Assembly (NCBI GenBank): GCA_936432065.2
Contig: OW386286.2
Coordinates: forward strand, 116,647,519-116,711,518
Direction: 5' to 3'
Length of the DNA: 64,000 bases
Source: Rutpela maculata
Lineage: Eukaryota > Arthropoda > Insecta > Coleoptera > Cerambycidae
The position numbers and the translations under genes were made by a program. Positions 24,626 to 35,390 of this stretch are shown one piece after another (the stretch's first letter is position 1; each line of letters starts with the position of its first letter). The notes beneath the pieces are model-generated. The model saw nothing but the letters and a program-made list of their open reading frames with translations. It did not search any database and was not told the DNA's origin.

Positions 24626-27600
24626 GTTTTGATTTGCAATTGAAGATTACAAATTATGATGTTTGAATAGGGATTTATGAGTATTAATGTTATTTTTTTC
24701 AGTAATAAGTATAATACATGTGTTTTCATTTGTTTGAATGGGTAAAAAGAAAGGTCAGTTTTCAACTGCAATTACAAATAGGTACAAGTTTAATCACTTC
24801 GAATGGGGTTATATGCGATCAGTATTTCGAATATAATTGTGATGAGGTTTGATCAGTAACAAATTGTTTACCACATGTTACGATATGGTCGGAAATTCCA
24901 GGTACACATTTAGTATTCCTTCGAAAGGATTGATGATAGCAGTTTCTATGAGTATGTATTTGTTGTTCCAATAGAAAATTTGTCTTTATCAGTATGCATT
25001 CGGATCTACTTTAAATACAAAAATTATATCAGAATGAAACAACCAAATATTTTAAACAGTATCCACTTGTAAATCCAAACATTTAAAGATATATTTTAAT
25101 GAGAACCAATCAGAACAGTATCTAATGTAACGCGTGCGGCTTTCCGTGGCTAAATTTTAAAAGTATTTTTAATAAATAGCTTTAACGGATTTGAACAGTT
25201 TTAATTTGCAATTCCAGATGAATAGTTTTAATTGTTAAATAGGGATCTATGAGATCAGTGTCTTTGTGTAATGTTTTTTTTTTAATAAAAACACATTTTA
25301 TTGAAAAAAAAAAACATTACACTGACCTCATAGATCCCTAACAATTAAAACTATTTATCTGGAAATGCAAATGAAAACTGTTCGAATCCCTTAAAGCTTA
25401 TTTATTGCAAATAATTTTAAAATTTAGCCACGGAAAACCGCACACGTTACATTACCCAACAAACACCGAAGATCGGCCCATCAGTGGGCCATCACTGGGC
25501 CAGAAGTTTCATTTCTGGCACAGTGATGGTCCGCTAAAAGCCCAACCTTTTGTATTTGTAGGGTAGATACTGTTCTGATGGATTCTCATTATAATATTAT
25601 CTCAGGTGGACACTGTTTAAAATATTTGAGGTTTCATTCTGATATGATTTTTGCATTTAAATTAGATCCGAATGCATACTGATAAAGACTTATATAATTT
25701 ACTGTAGGAACAACAAATAAATACTCGTAGAAACTGCTCTCATCAATCCTCTTGAAGGAATACTAAATATGTACCTGGAATTTCCGACCATATCGTAACA
25801 TGTAGTGAACAATTTGTTACGGATCAAACCTCATCACAATTATATTCGGAAAACAGCATAAATACTGTTAGAAATTGATCGCATATAACCCCATTCGAAG
25901 TGATTAAACTTGTATTTGTAATTGCAGTTGAAAACTGACCTTCCTTTTTACCCATTCAAACAAATGAAAACACATTTAATATATTTTACTGAAAAAAAAA
26001 CATTAATACTCATAGAAAATGATCTCATAAATCCCTATTTAAACATTATAATTTGTAATCTTCAATTGCAAATCAAAACTGTTCTAACCTAATGCAGCTC
26101 GTTTCTTATAGAAACACTTGCCATTTAACCACGAAAAGCCGCACGTTTTACATTAGATACTGTTCTCATAAATTCTCATTGAGATAGTATAAGTAAATGT
26201 CTGGATTTACAAATAGATACTGTTTAAAATATTTGGTTGCTTTATTCTGATATAATTTTCATATTTAAATTAGATCCGAATCTTTACTGATAAAGACTTA
26301 TATAATTTACTAGAGGAACAACAAATAGATACTCGTAGAAACTGCTCCCATCAATCCTCTTGAAGGAATACCAAATGTGTACTTGGAATTTCCGACCATA
26401 TCATAACATGTAGTGAACAATTTGTTACTGATTAAACCTCATCACAATTATATCCGGAAAACAGCATAAATACTTTTAGAAATTGATTGCATAGGTATAA
26501 CCCCATTCGACGTGATTAAACTTGTATTTGTAATTGCAGTTGAAAACTGACCTTTCTTTTTACCCATTCAAACAAATGAAAACACATTTAATATATTACT
26601 GAAGAAAACACATTAATACTCATAGAAACTGATCTCATAAATCCCTATTCAAACATTATAATTTTGAATCTTCAATTACAAATCAAAACTGTTCTAACCT
26701 AATGCAACTCGTATCTTATAGAAACTCTTGCCATTTAACCACGGAAAGCCGCACGTTTTACATTAGATACTGTTCTCATAAATTCTCATTGAGATAGTAT
26801 AAGTAAATGTTTGGATTTACAAATAGATACTGTTTAAAATATTTGGTTGCTTTATTCTGATATAATTTTCATATTTAAATTAGATCCGAATCTGTACTGA
26901 TAAAGACTTATATAATTTACTATAGGAACAACAAATAGATACTCGTAGAAACTGCTCTCATCAATCCTCTTGAAGGAATACTAAATGTGTACTTGGAATT
27001 TCCGACCATATCATAACAAATAGTGAACAATTTGTTACTGATTAAACCTCATCACAATTATATTCGGAAAACAGCATAAATACTTTTAGAAATTGATCGC
27101 ATATAACCCCATTCGAAGCGATTAAACTTGTATTTGTAATTGCAGTTGAAAACTGACCTTTCTTTTTACCCATTCAAACAAATGAAAACACATTTAATAT
27201 ATTACTGAAAGAAAAAACATTAATACTCATAGAAACTGATCTCATAAATCCCTATTCAAACATTGTAATTTGTAATCTTCAATTGCAAATCAAAACTGTT
27301 CTAACCTAATGCAGCTCGTTTCTTAAAGAAACACTTGGCTTTTAATCATGGAAAACCGCACGAATTACATTAGATACTGTGCTCATAAATTCCCATTGAT
27401 GTGGTATAAGTAAATGTTTGGATTTACAAATGGATATGGCTTGACTCGTTTTGCTGGTCAATTCTGATATAAACTGATAACAATTTCAACAGCAACTTTA
27501 CCTAACTCTTATAGAAACTTATTGACCATATAGGTTCTCATAGATACTTATTAATTTTTGATAATTTTCAATACGGATTGATGAGATTTTTTTGACAGGG

Positions 27601-28926
27601 TTGACACTTCTACGTAGGTACTTACCTACAAAAGTTTTGATCTCTGAACTTGATTCCACACAAAAACAAAGACGATATTTTTAACATGTTAAAAACGCAC
27701 GCTAGAAGTCACGTTGCACCTCCTTCAGGGTCACTTGTGTTAGGTTAGAATATTACGATTAGGTTATTTTGTTGGGTATAGTTACAGATATTTGAGTTAA
27801 TTTCGTATCCTTTTCTAGCACGAACTATGTAATACAGAGTGCGAAAGAGATGTCCTATAATAATTTTATAACCAGATTTACCGGGAAATTTAAAACATCA
27901 CAGTATTAAAATGTTATCCAACTGTATGAAGATACGGGATTATTAAACTAGTTTTTGATCGGCGAGTTTTATTTTTTGTTATTAGATACATAAAAAAAAA
28001 TAAAACGGCCGGTAACACTAATCACTATTTTAATAAATTTATAGAGTATTTAAACGAATAAATCATCACGTATTATATAGGCACAATTACGTTTTCATTA
28101 CCACTTAATGGCAACTGAAGAAATTTTTATTTAATATCACAAGCGTTAATTGGTAAAAGAGCTTCTTATTTTCATTGGGCATGCTATTATTATGTTGATT
28201 AAACTACACTGGTCACTGATGTTATAACCTAACTATAGCAGCTACTACACCAAAACAATATACATAATATACATACTTAACCAAACTTTTTTGACATTCC
28301 ATATGTAAGCTAGCTTGTTTTACGTTTGTAGTTTACCAAATTACATGATTAAATATATATGTGTAATGTAATTGTAGAAAAACTTAAAATGTCCATGATG
28401 ATCACAAAATATATTAATGTTATATCTGGTGTAAACATATAAGATGGGTTGATGTGTAATATGTAGCAATTATCTAAATATCACATATTTTAATGTTATT
28501 ATTTAACACACAAGCAATATAACTTTAAACGTACATACTGATTACAGAAATACATAAATGTTATGTAGCTGATAAATACACATAATACTTGTTATTGTAA
28601 TGTAGCAGTTACGTAAAAATCACATATTTTAATGTTATTATTTAACAAACAGGCAATATAACTTAAAATCTACATGATGATAACAGACATACATAAATAT
28701 TATATGGCATGTAAATATACAAAATACTTGTTATTGTAATGCAGCAGTTATGTAAAAATCACATATTATAATGTTTGTATTTAACAAACAGGCATGTTTG
28801 TTAATAACTTAAATGTATATAGCATTTGAAGATGGTTTATATAATAGAGATATATTTGGTAATATGGTGTGTGTTACCTTGACAATCTCTCTTTGGTACG
28901 TAACAGCCATATGTGTGTTCACTGGG
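27601..28926. other. Element D right part with ~139-bp tandem repeats
   Basis: No gene seen. Three copies of a unit marked by ATGTTATTATTTAACA and CAATATAACTT at about 28492, 28631 and 28770. Confidence 0.6.
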
Positions 28927-29044
28927 TTGCTAATTGAAAATAAAACTGCTGTCTGTGCAGATAGATAAATCAAGTGATAAAATTGTTTTCTTTGTATGGA
29001 CATTTAGGAGATAGGTGGGGTATATGGTTAGGTGGGAGTTTCAT

Positions 29045-29050
29045 TATAAA
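29045..29050 (+). promoter_or_regulatory. TATA box of the first paralog gene
   Basis: TATAAA 77 bp before ATG 29122, followed by ACTATCAATTTA, a likely initiator. The same layout precedes the second paralog. Confidence 0.6.
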
Positions 29051-29121
29051 ACTCAAGCATTAATTTAACACTGTAGTCACTATCAATTTAATTCGGGAGG
29101 AAATAAACAGTAAATTTCAAA

Positions 29122-29481
29122 ATGTGGATGGCGTATGTGAAAGAAATCGAAATTGTTGATTTACAAAGTGGTGTGAATCATTTAAGGCAATTATTTTCAA
29201 ATTTGAGATTCGATGCGGAACATGAAGCGGTTTATGGAATAGGTAAATTTTATACAGAGGAAGAGTGTAACCAGCTAGCTAAGAAGTATGATGAAGGTCT
29301 TCAAAAATGTGACAAGTTTCTGGATGAAGAGATCTGCCAGCACTGCTTTGTACAATCTTTGATGGATTTGAATCTGTGTACGTATTTGGATCGGATAAAA
29401 CAATTTTTAAAGCCGGATCTTGCCAGCAAGGTGATTGCTTATAATGGGGACTCTGACAGTGACAGTGGTGAAGATGTGTAG
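29122..29481 (+). CDS. Small acidic-tailed Polinton protein, paralog 1
   Basis: 119 residues. EIVDLQSGVNHL, an EEECNQLAKKYDEGLQKC helix, EEICQHCFVQSL with a CxxC pair, DRIKQFLKPDLASKVIA, and a strongly acidic tail ending DSDSDSGEDV. It is about half identical to the next gene, which also shares its promoter block and leader, so the pair arose by tandem duplication. Both frames are open, so this gene is less decayed than POLB or INT. I recognise no family; the shared CxxC and helical pattern suggest a small helical protein, role unknown. Confidence 0.7.
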   Translation: MWMAYVKEIEIVDLQSGVNHLRQLFSNLRFDAEHEAVYGIGKFYTEEECNQLAKKYDEGLQKCDKFLDEEICQHCFVQSLMDLNLCTYLDRIKQFLKPDLASKVIAYNGDSDSDSGEDV

Positions 29482-29558
29482 CTAAATTGAGTACATGCAA
29501 CAATAAAATTGCATATTTAGGGAATGGGTGGGGGTACACGTTTAGGTGGGAATTTCAT

Positions 29559-29565
29559 TATAAAA
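29559..29565 (+). promoter_or_regulatory. TATA box of the second paralog gene
   Basis: TATAAAA within a block (GGTGGGAATTTCATTATAAA) nearly identical to that before paralog 1; GACTATCAATTTAG follows about 20 bp on. Confidence 0.6.
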
Positions 29566-29624
29566 CACGGACACTTTAGTGACTATCAATTTAGTTCGGG
29601 AAGAAATAAACAGTAAATTTCAAG

Positions 29625-29957
29625 ATGTTGGCGAGTGATGGTGGCTTGGAAGAAGAAATAAAAATTGTTGATTTAGAAAGTGGTGTGATTTATTTAGAAC
29701 ATTTATTTTTAAATATGAAATACAAAATAGTTTATGGAATGGTAATGTACCAAGAGGATGAGTGTAACGATCTAGCCTTGAGATATGATGAAGCATTTAG
29801 AAAATGTGGCAATTTTCTGGAGCGGGCGATCTGTCAGCACTGCTTTGTGCAATCTTTGATAGATTTGAATCTATGCGCATATTTAGACCAGATAAAACAA
29901 TTTTTGGAGCCAGATCTTGCCAGCAAGGTAATTGCTTGTAGTGGGGATTCTGACTGA
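29625..29957 (+). CDS. Small Polinton protein, paralog 2
   Basis: 110 residues. KIVDLESGVIYLEHLF, DECNDLALRYDEAFRKC, AICQHCFVQSLIDLNLC and KQFLEPDLASKVIA align with paralog 1. The acidic tail is cut short: GDSD then TGA. It lacks a few residues in the middle (before VYGM). The leader and TATA block are shared with paralog 1. AATAAA lies downstream at about 30026. Function unknown. Confidence 0.68.
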   Translation: MLASDGGLEEEIKIVDLESGVIYLEHLFLNMKYKIVYGMVMYQEDECNDLALRYDEAFRKCGNFLERAICQHCFVQSLIDLNLCAYLDQIKQFLEPDLASKVIACSGDSD

Positions 29958-30071
29958 GTAGTAAAGATGTGTAGCTAAATTGGAATTGTATTTGTTAGTA
30001 GTTGTATTGTTATGAAAAATTTTAAATAAAAACAACAGAAATTCATTTATAGTTTTTTTTTATTGTTTTAC

Positions 30072-30518
30072 TCATGACATTATAAAATTTTCATACAAAT
30101 AATATACATTAGAAAGTGCACACATACAGTTAGTATTTAAATGATAAAAACATTTTGCAGTAGATTTTCGTAAAGGTGGCTGCTCCTCAAATTCAATAAC
30201 GGGTTGTGAAGTGAACTGTCTGATGTAGTTCGCCTTTTCTCCTCCTTTTATGTAAACACAATCATCAGATGTGACCAAATTATCAATAATCTTTCCAAAC
30301 ATGTGTAGTGGTGTAAAGCCATCAGACCACTTAATGCAGTGATAATTTCCTGTTAACCAGCACACTTGTTTTTGTAAGTCTGATGAAAGCATCTTAAATG
30401 GGTAGGGCGGTTTAAATATATAGTGACACGTTTTCATTCCATCATATCCTGCCAGTTCTTTAACAATAAACTTATTGTTTTCGATTCGAAATCCTTGAAC
30501 ATCGATAATAATTTTCAT
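30072..30518 (-). CDS. Conserved Polinton protein of 148 residues, unassigned
   Basis: ATG at 30518 (MKIIIDVQGFRIENNKF). The body holds KPPYPFKML, NYHCIKWSDGFTPLHMF, EKANYIRQF and a Cys-rich end (CFYHLNTNCMCALSNVYYL). The IIIDVQGF start and scattered acidic residues resemble a nuclease-like fold, but I cannot see a full catalytic set, so this is only a hint. Its start overlaps the stop of the upstream small gene (ATGA), as in translation-coupled or shared-transcript genes. It lies downstream of the major capsid gene on the same strand. Frame intact. Confidence 0.65.
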   Translation of the reverse strand: MKIIIDVQGFRIENNKFIVKELAGYDGMKTCHYIFKPPYPFKMLSSDLQKQVCWLTGNYHCIKWSDGFTPLHMFGKIIDNLVTSDDCVYIKGGEKANYIRQFTSQPVIEFEEQPPLRKSTAKCFYHLNTNCMCALSNVYYLYENFIMS

Positions 30519-30640
30519 ATCTTTAAACGTTGTAGTTCTTTTAGCACCTTCTCTTTTATACAGTATAATTCAATCGCTCTTCTTAAGTCACGTAATTTTT
30601 TTCTGTGTTCTTTTAACTTTTGAATATAGTCTGATCTCAT
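30515..30640 (-). CDS. 41-residue basic coiled-coil peptide
   Basis: ATG at 30640 (MRSDYIQKLKEHRKK), stop at 30515-30517. The whole peptide is one amphipathic, Lys/Arg/Leu-rich helix (KLRDLRRAIEL, KVLKELQRLKI). It overlaps the next gene's ATG by one base pair step (ATGA). The compact fit between the capsid gene's end and the 148-residue gene, with no spare sequence, argues that it is real despite its size. Confidence 0.5.
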   Translation of the reverse strand: MRSDYIQKLKEHRKKLRDLRRAIELYCIKEKVLKELQRLKI

Positions 30641-30703
30641 ATTAATACTAATAATTTACATTATTATTTTTTTATGTATAGGTAAAAATATGTCATGCGC
30701 ATT

Positions 30704-31235
30704 TTACTGCTGACGAACGATTTTTGTTAGAGGATTATAGGTGAAATGCTCCTCGTGCAGAATGAGACAATATGCATTAGTATCCGTGGTAATGGGGGTG
30801 CCAGTCTCAAACTCTATTCTCATAACCACCGATCCTGTTTGTAAAGCTTCTTTTTGACGAGAACAATCAATATGAGCTATTGGTGCAAAATCTTTGAATT
30901 CAGTGGGATTGAAAATGGGTTGATTTATTTGATGGGGGTAATAGGATTCTTGAAAATCAGCAAACATTTGATAGAGAGTTGCAAATTTGTTATTCTTGAA
31001 GTCTAGATATAAATCATTGTATGGATATCTTTCAGAATTCAAGAAAACTATAATGCTTCTAAGATCACAATCATCAAATTTACTCATATCAGCCCTAATA
31101 TTTCCTTTCTTATTTTTTTGGAATGCTATTATTACATGCCTAGGAGTTTCAACTTCAGTAGATGTCTTGACAGGCCATGTATGTCTGCTTGAGGCCGGTA
31201 GAGATGGATATTCAATCAGTTCCCTACTTCTAAAT
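30704..31235 (-). pseudogene. MCP: Major capsid protein, C-terminal part
   Basis: Minus-strand frame from the hAT-like border down to the stop at 30704. It holds PRHVIIAFQ, SERYPYNDLYLDF, APIAHIDCSRQKEALQTGSV and TNAYCLILHEEHFTYNPLT, the hallmarks of the second jelly roll of the Polinton double jelly-roll capsid protein. This protein would form the main shell of an icosahedral particle. The open frame continues upstream to 31534 only because it runs by chance into the inserted element (repeats reading WKSLEINGN); that part is not capsid sequence. The N-terminal part is at 34534-35225. Confidence 0.85.
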
Positions 31236-34200
31236 CGAGGGGTAGACCGCTGATCAGATTTTGTACACCAGATTTCCATTTTGTCTCGATTTCCAATGAT
31301 TTCCACCAGATTTCCATTGATTTCCAATGATTTCCGATGATTTCCATTGATTTCCAATGATTTCCATTGATTTCCATTGATTTCCAATGATTTCCAATAA
31401 TTTCCATTGATTTCCAATGGAAACATGCGCATGCGCAGGTATTTGAATTCTGATGCTCTGCGTATAAAACTCAGATTTCGGAGTACAGATCTGTATGAAA
31501 TTACACGAGAAGTCATACTTAAAAGACAAAGCACAATATATACCGTTTTTTCGGATAAAAAGTTATTAACAATGACAGGAACAAATGCGTTTTATGCTTT
31601 TTCGTCAATATCTTAAAATATGAACGAAATAGGTTAAAAATGTGCCTTTCCATAGAGAAAGTTATAATTTTCTGTATAACAAAAAACACTCACTTTTAAT
31701 AATTGCGTAATGCGGTACTGAATCATATTTGCATCAATACTGGTCGTTTCCTGTTAAATGTGTAGTGTAGATCCATTCTATATACTTGAGATATCCAGAA
31801 TATTAACGATGGTGCTTTGCTTTATTTAACGAATATTCTTTTTCTCAGAACTTGACGATTGTAGCTACAAGCCGATTGCAACAGCAAAAGACATATTGTC
31901 CGATGGTACTGCGCTTTTAAACATTAACTTAAACGAATTTAAAAAAAAAATGGTACTATCCGGATCGCAAAAATAAAAAAAAAATTCTTTCAAGGTCACT
32001 GCGGCGGCAAAAATAATCATCCGATCGAGTTGGTATTTTAAACACAAACTTAAACGAATTAATAAAAAATTTTATATAAGTACTACCAGGATTGCAAAAA
32101 ACAAAAAACAAACTATTTTTTTTTTCAAGATCACTGCGCGGTGGCAAAAATAATCGTTCGATTGGGTTGTAATTTAAAGCGTTTGTAGAAAATAGGTACA
32201 CACAACTTTTTTTCACTACCCATTCTCTTTAAAATATACAGTGCGTGTAATTGGGGATTGGGCATGTACTTCCACGTAGCGCGAGAAATATGACAACCCA
32301 GCTAACAGCAAACTCGCCCGTTGGCGGCATAGATTAAAGAGTCGGCGCTAGACCACTAAAGCATCTCCATTCTCAGTTATTTCATTCAGCCAGCAGGCAC
32401 ACGCGATGTTGCAATTCTAACTCCCTATGCCCATCCCGCCACTACACACAGTGTATTTACATGCATATTTAAAGCGACCACGCCTCGACACAAAATCGCA
32501 AAATCGGTCCTAGCGTAAATGTGAGGTTGTGAGGGGGTAGTAAAGAAATTAATAATTTTTTTCTCTAAATCGGCTCTAACAATTTTGATCAAACTTGACA
32601 CGTGGATACTTTCTCAGCAACAAGATGAGATAGTATAATCAGCTGCTCCAAGAGAATACAGGGAGGGCGATGCTGTGGGGGCAAAGCGTAAAGAATTAAA
32701 AAAAAATCTCTAAAACGGCTCACACAATTTTGATTAAATTTAACGCATAGATACACACTTAGTACCAGTGTGAAATGACAACAGTTCCTCCTAGAAAATG
32801 TAGGAAGGGAGGTTGCGGAGGCAGGGTTTAAAGAATGAAACATTCTTTTCTCTAAAACTACTTCAACAATTTTGATTCAATTTTGCACTTGAATACTCCC
32901 TCAGTACCAGTGTACGATAGTATAAACTAGTTGCTCTTAAAAAGTGCAAGCAGGAAGGCTGTGGAGGGTAAGGTTCAAAGATTTTTTTTTTAAATCTCTA
33001 AAACTGTCCTTACTCCTAAATGGGAAGGTTAGTCCGAGTTGTGTTGGACCGATTTTTGGTAGAGAATTAAATTCTCTAACAAAATGGTCATAAAAAAACG
33101 GTACAGTTTTGATAATTGAGCTTGTACCGACCGCCAAAGTCTCAAAAATTGGGTTCCTAGGCACTTGCTTTTCATCACTTTTTAAAAATCTGAAAAAGGA
33201 CACATGAAATTGTCTCAGATGATACCTAAGACCTGAAATCCGCAAAAAAAACTATGACAATATAAAGAAGTTTATTTATGTAGTAACAACTGCTTAAACA
33301 GAAAATAAGACTGAAAAAGCTGCTGTGCTATGAAAAGTGTTTTTTTAGAACATAGATGATCTGTGATTTAATTCAGACTTTCAATCACATTTTAAACGAA
33401 CGAGAAAAGTCGTAAGGTTTCTATCAAAAAATAACAAAAAGTAAGCGCTTCGGTACATCATTTTCAAGATTTTGACGGCCGGTTCAAACTTATCTAAATA
33501 TAGATACATAAACATTATTTTATAGAATTTTATGTTCACCAAAAAGTTAGTTAATTTTCAAGATATTGACGAAAAAGCATAAAAATCCTTTTTTTGTTGC
33601 TATTATCGTTAATAATTTTTTTATCCGGCAAAAAACGGTGAGCTATATACTTCACCATACTTCACAATAAGTTTGGTATAGAGTCATAAAGCAATTCCAT
33701 TTTTTATTATGGCCCTTGTAAAGACTAATATGTTGTTTTATATATGGTTGCCCTTTAATAAATTCTGATAAAATGTGGGATTCCCTGAATCAAGCGCGGA
33801 TTTATGGGGGGGGGGCAACGGGGTAATTACCCCCCAAGATTCCGTAAACCATCAACTTTCGTTTTAAAATTTCATAATTTTTATTATTTTATTTTATATG
33901 TTTGAATATGTGTTTATAAATTTTCTTTTGAGATTTTCTCCCCCCCTCCCCCCGCTCATCAATTTTAATTTTCGAGGAAAAACATTTTTGTTATTTTCAG
34001 CACGCGGCTATGTTACCTCCCCCAAGCTCAAGGCCCAACTCCGCCCTTGCCCTGAATACTGAATAAAACCTATGACCCGGCTGTAGCATTACGTAAGAAA
34101 GGCTAATTTGTAAGGAATTTAAGTGATTGTAAAGTGAAATTATTTCGATATTTCAGAGTTTTCACTGAACATTAAACTGAACATTATAAGAGCCACATAT

Positions 34201-34533
34201 TTATTATATTATACACGTAATTTAGATGACAAAGAATAAGTTTATCGCCCTTTACCGCAGTACAATTCGCATTTGCTTCCACAAAAGAAAACCTGTCGCT
34301 GAGAACTCGTTATGAGCGCATGCGCAGTGTAATTATTTCAAATTTATTTCCATTGATTTCCAGTGATTTCCAATTGAATTCCAATGATTTCCGTTGATTT
34401 TCATTGATTTACGTTGATTTCCAATGATTTCCAGTGATTTCCAGTGATTTCCATTGATTTCCAGTGATTTCCATTGATTTCCGCTGATTTCCACTTGCGT
34501 GTACACCAGATTTCCACAGCGGTCTACCCCTCG
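31236..34533. mobile_element. hAT-like element splitting the capsid gene (TSD TTCTAAAT)
   Basis: Ends CGAGGGGTAGACCGCT and AGCGGTCTACCCCTCG are perfect inverted repeats. The 8-mer TTCTAAAT flanks both (31228-31235, 34534-34541) and fits the nTnnnnAn preference of many hAT transposases on the opposite strand. Near both ends are arrays of a 12-bp unit (TGATTTCCATTG/TGATTTCCAATG; 31310-31422 and 34345-34495) and the word CATGCGCA. Inside: a ~139-bp tandem repeat (about 32563-33010) and AT-rich DNA. No transposase frame, so non-autonomous. Confidence 0.85.
32563..33010. repeat. Tandem repeat, ~139-bp unit, 3-4 copies
   Basis: The unit is marked by CTCTAAAACGGCTC...CAATTTTGAT and AGTACCAGTGTGA; it lies within the capsid-splitting element. 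Copies are strongly diverged. Confidence 0.65.
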
Positions 34534-35225
34534 TTCTAAATGTTATAGGAAGATCCACGTTCCTACTTATAATTTTATTTAATCGAAGCTGCTCTGAAAT
34601 ACCCACGGTAACATGTGGAACTCTCCAAAATAATTTAGAAATCGTGATTTTCGGCTTTTCATCTATAGCAACACCATCTTTATCCACTTCATCCTTGGTA
34701 TTTGTAATGCAGTCAAAATCATTACTATTACGTACCAGTACTAATTCTTGTCGCATGTTAATGATTATTTTTGAAAATCTTCAAAGAAACCAACCAGGAA
34801 TTTTAATGGAATACAGACGTTGAAATTTCCACTTGTATCTATCAAAATTTTAGGTTTTTTACCTTTTTTCTGTTTTGGGAACCATCCAGCATTTTCCATA
34901 CAAACACTTTCATTTTGATTCAGTGATAGATAATTAAATAGAGTTGAAACTAAGACAACATTTCTCACGGAATCTATTACTATTCCATTTAACTCATATC
35001 TAATTTCTCGAAATAAAAACGCAACACCATTATTGATAAACTCTAAGTTAGTAGGTGAAGTTCCATCCTCATTTATTAATTTTCCTTCGATGTATAAATA
35101 GCTATAACATGGTGCTGTATAGGTATCTAAATCCTGAATGATATATTGGGTTGATATGAATGATACTGATATTCTACTACGGAGTTGTCAATTATGGGTT
35201 GCTCGGTTATATTCAGTAATTCCAT
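34534..35225 (-). pseudogene. MCP: Major capsid protein, N-terminal part, broken
   Basis: Start ATG at 35225 (MELLNITEQPII). Following pieces in shifted frames include YTAPCYSYLYIEGKL, NNGVAFLFREIRYELNG, CMENAGWFPK and ISKLFWRVPHVTV, typical of the first jelly roll. Two frameshifts are visible, near 35150-35160 and near 34767-34780, and the frame then meets the hAT-like insertion at 34533. With the C-terminal part the gene had about 400 codons. A TATA box (35328-35338, minus strand) lies about 100 bp upstream. Confidence 0.82.
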
Positions 35226-35327
35226 TATACTAATACTCCGAATCCAAGTGATTTTAAGAACCGTCGATTTGCTGATGTTATTCTGTTGAGAGTGTTTTTA
35301 GAACTGTTGACTTTTTTCCTATGTATC

Positions 35328-35338
35328 CTTTTATAGTG
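35328..35338 (-). promoter_or_regulatory. TATA box of the major capsid gene
   Basis: CTATAAAAGG on the minus strand, about 105 bp before the ATG at 35225. Confidence 0.6.
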
Positions 35339-35390
35339 TGGTTTTTGTGTATGAATGGGAGACCTTGAATTAAATATCAACACCATTTTA

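Larger units (their letters stand above)
21360..27430. repeat. Inverted minisatellite array, ~0.55-0.6 kb units
   Basis: Units marked by GTGCGGCTTTCCGTGG, AACAAATTGTTCACTAC and CAATTGAAGATTACAAATT occur in plus orientation at about 21465, 21980, 22590, 24420 and 25135, then in reverse at about 25430, 26140, 26745 and 27350. The symmetry centre is near 25290, where T and A runs fold back. The arms could form a hairpin of about 2 kb or more. Confidence 0.85.
20587..27600. mobile_element. Element B, relative of element A (TSD TT)
   Basis: Left CCCTGCCAAAAATTCC and right TTTTTTTGACAGGG form TIRs of the same family as element A; TT flanks both ends (20585-20586, 27601-27602). The body is a large inverted array of ~0.55-0.6-kb units (see separate entry). 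No protein-coding gene. Its length (7 kb) is due mostly to array growth and inserts. Confidence 0.8.
18273..28926. mobile_element. Element D (CCCAGTGAACAC TIRs, TSD TT)
   Basis: Left end CCCAGTGAACACGGATACAT and right end ATGTGTGTTCACTGGG form TIRs, flanked by TT (18271-18272 and 28927-28928). It lies in Polinton DNA: a ~100-bp tandem block with GATAGATAA and CTGCTGAC/TCTGTG motifs is found on both sides (about 18200 and 28950). Own sequence is 18273-20586 and 27601-28926, holding element B and a TA-flanked MITE. A decayed plus-strand coding-like stretch runs at about 19200-19700 with many stops. No transposase identified. Confidence 0.75.

Noticed and set aside
28430..28830. Direct repeats at ~139 bp considered as a CRISPR array
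   Set aside because: Units are long, contiguous and without spacers; eukaryotic tandem repeat in a transposon.
31236..31534. N-terminal part of the 276-codon frame with WKSLEINGN repeats
   Set aside because: Lies within the hAT-like element; fused to the capsid gene only by insertion.
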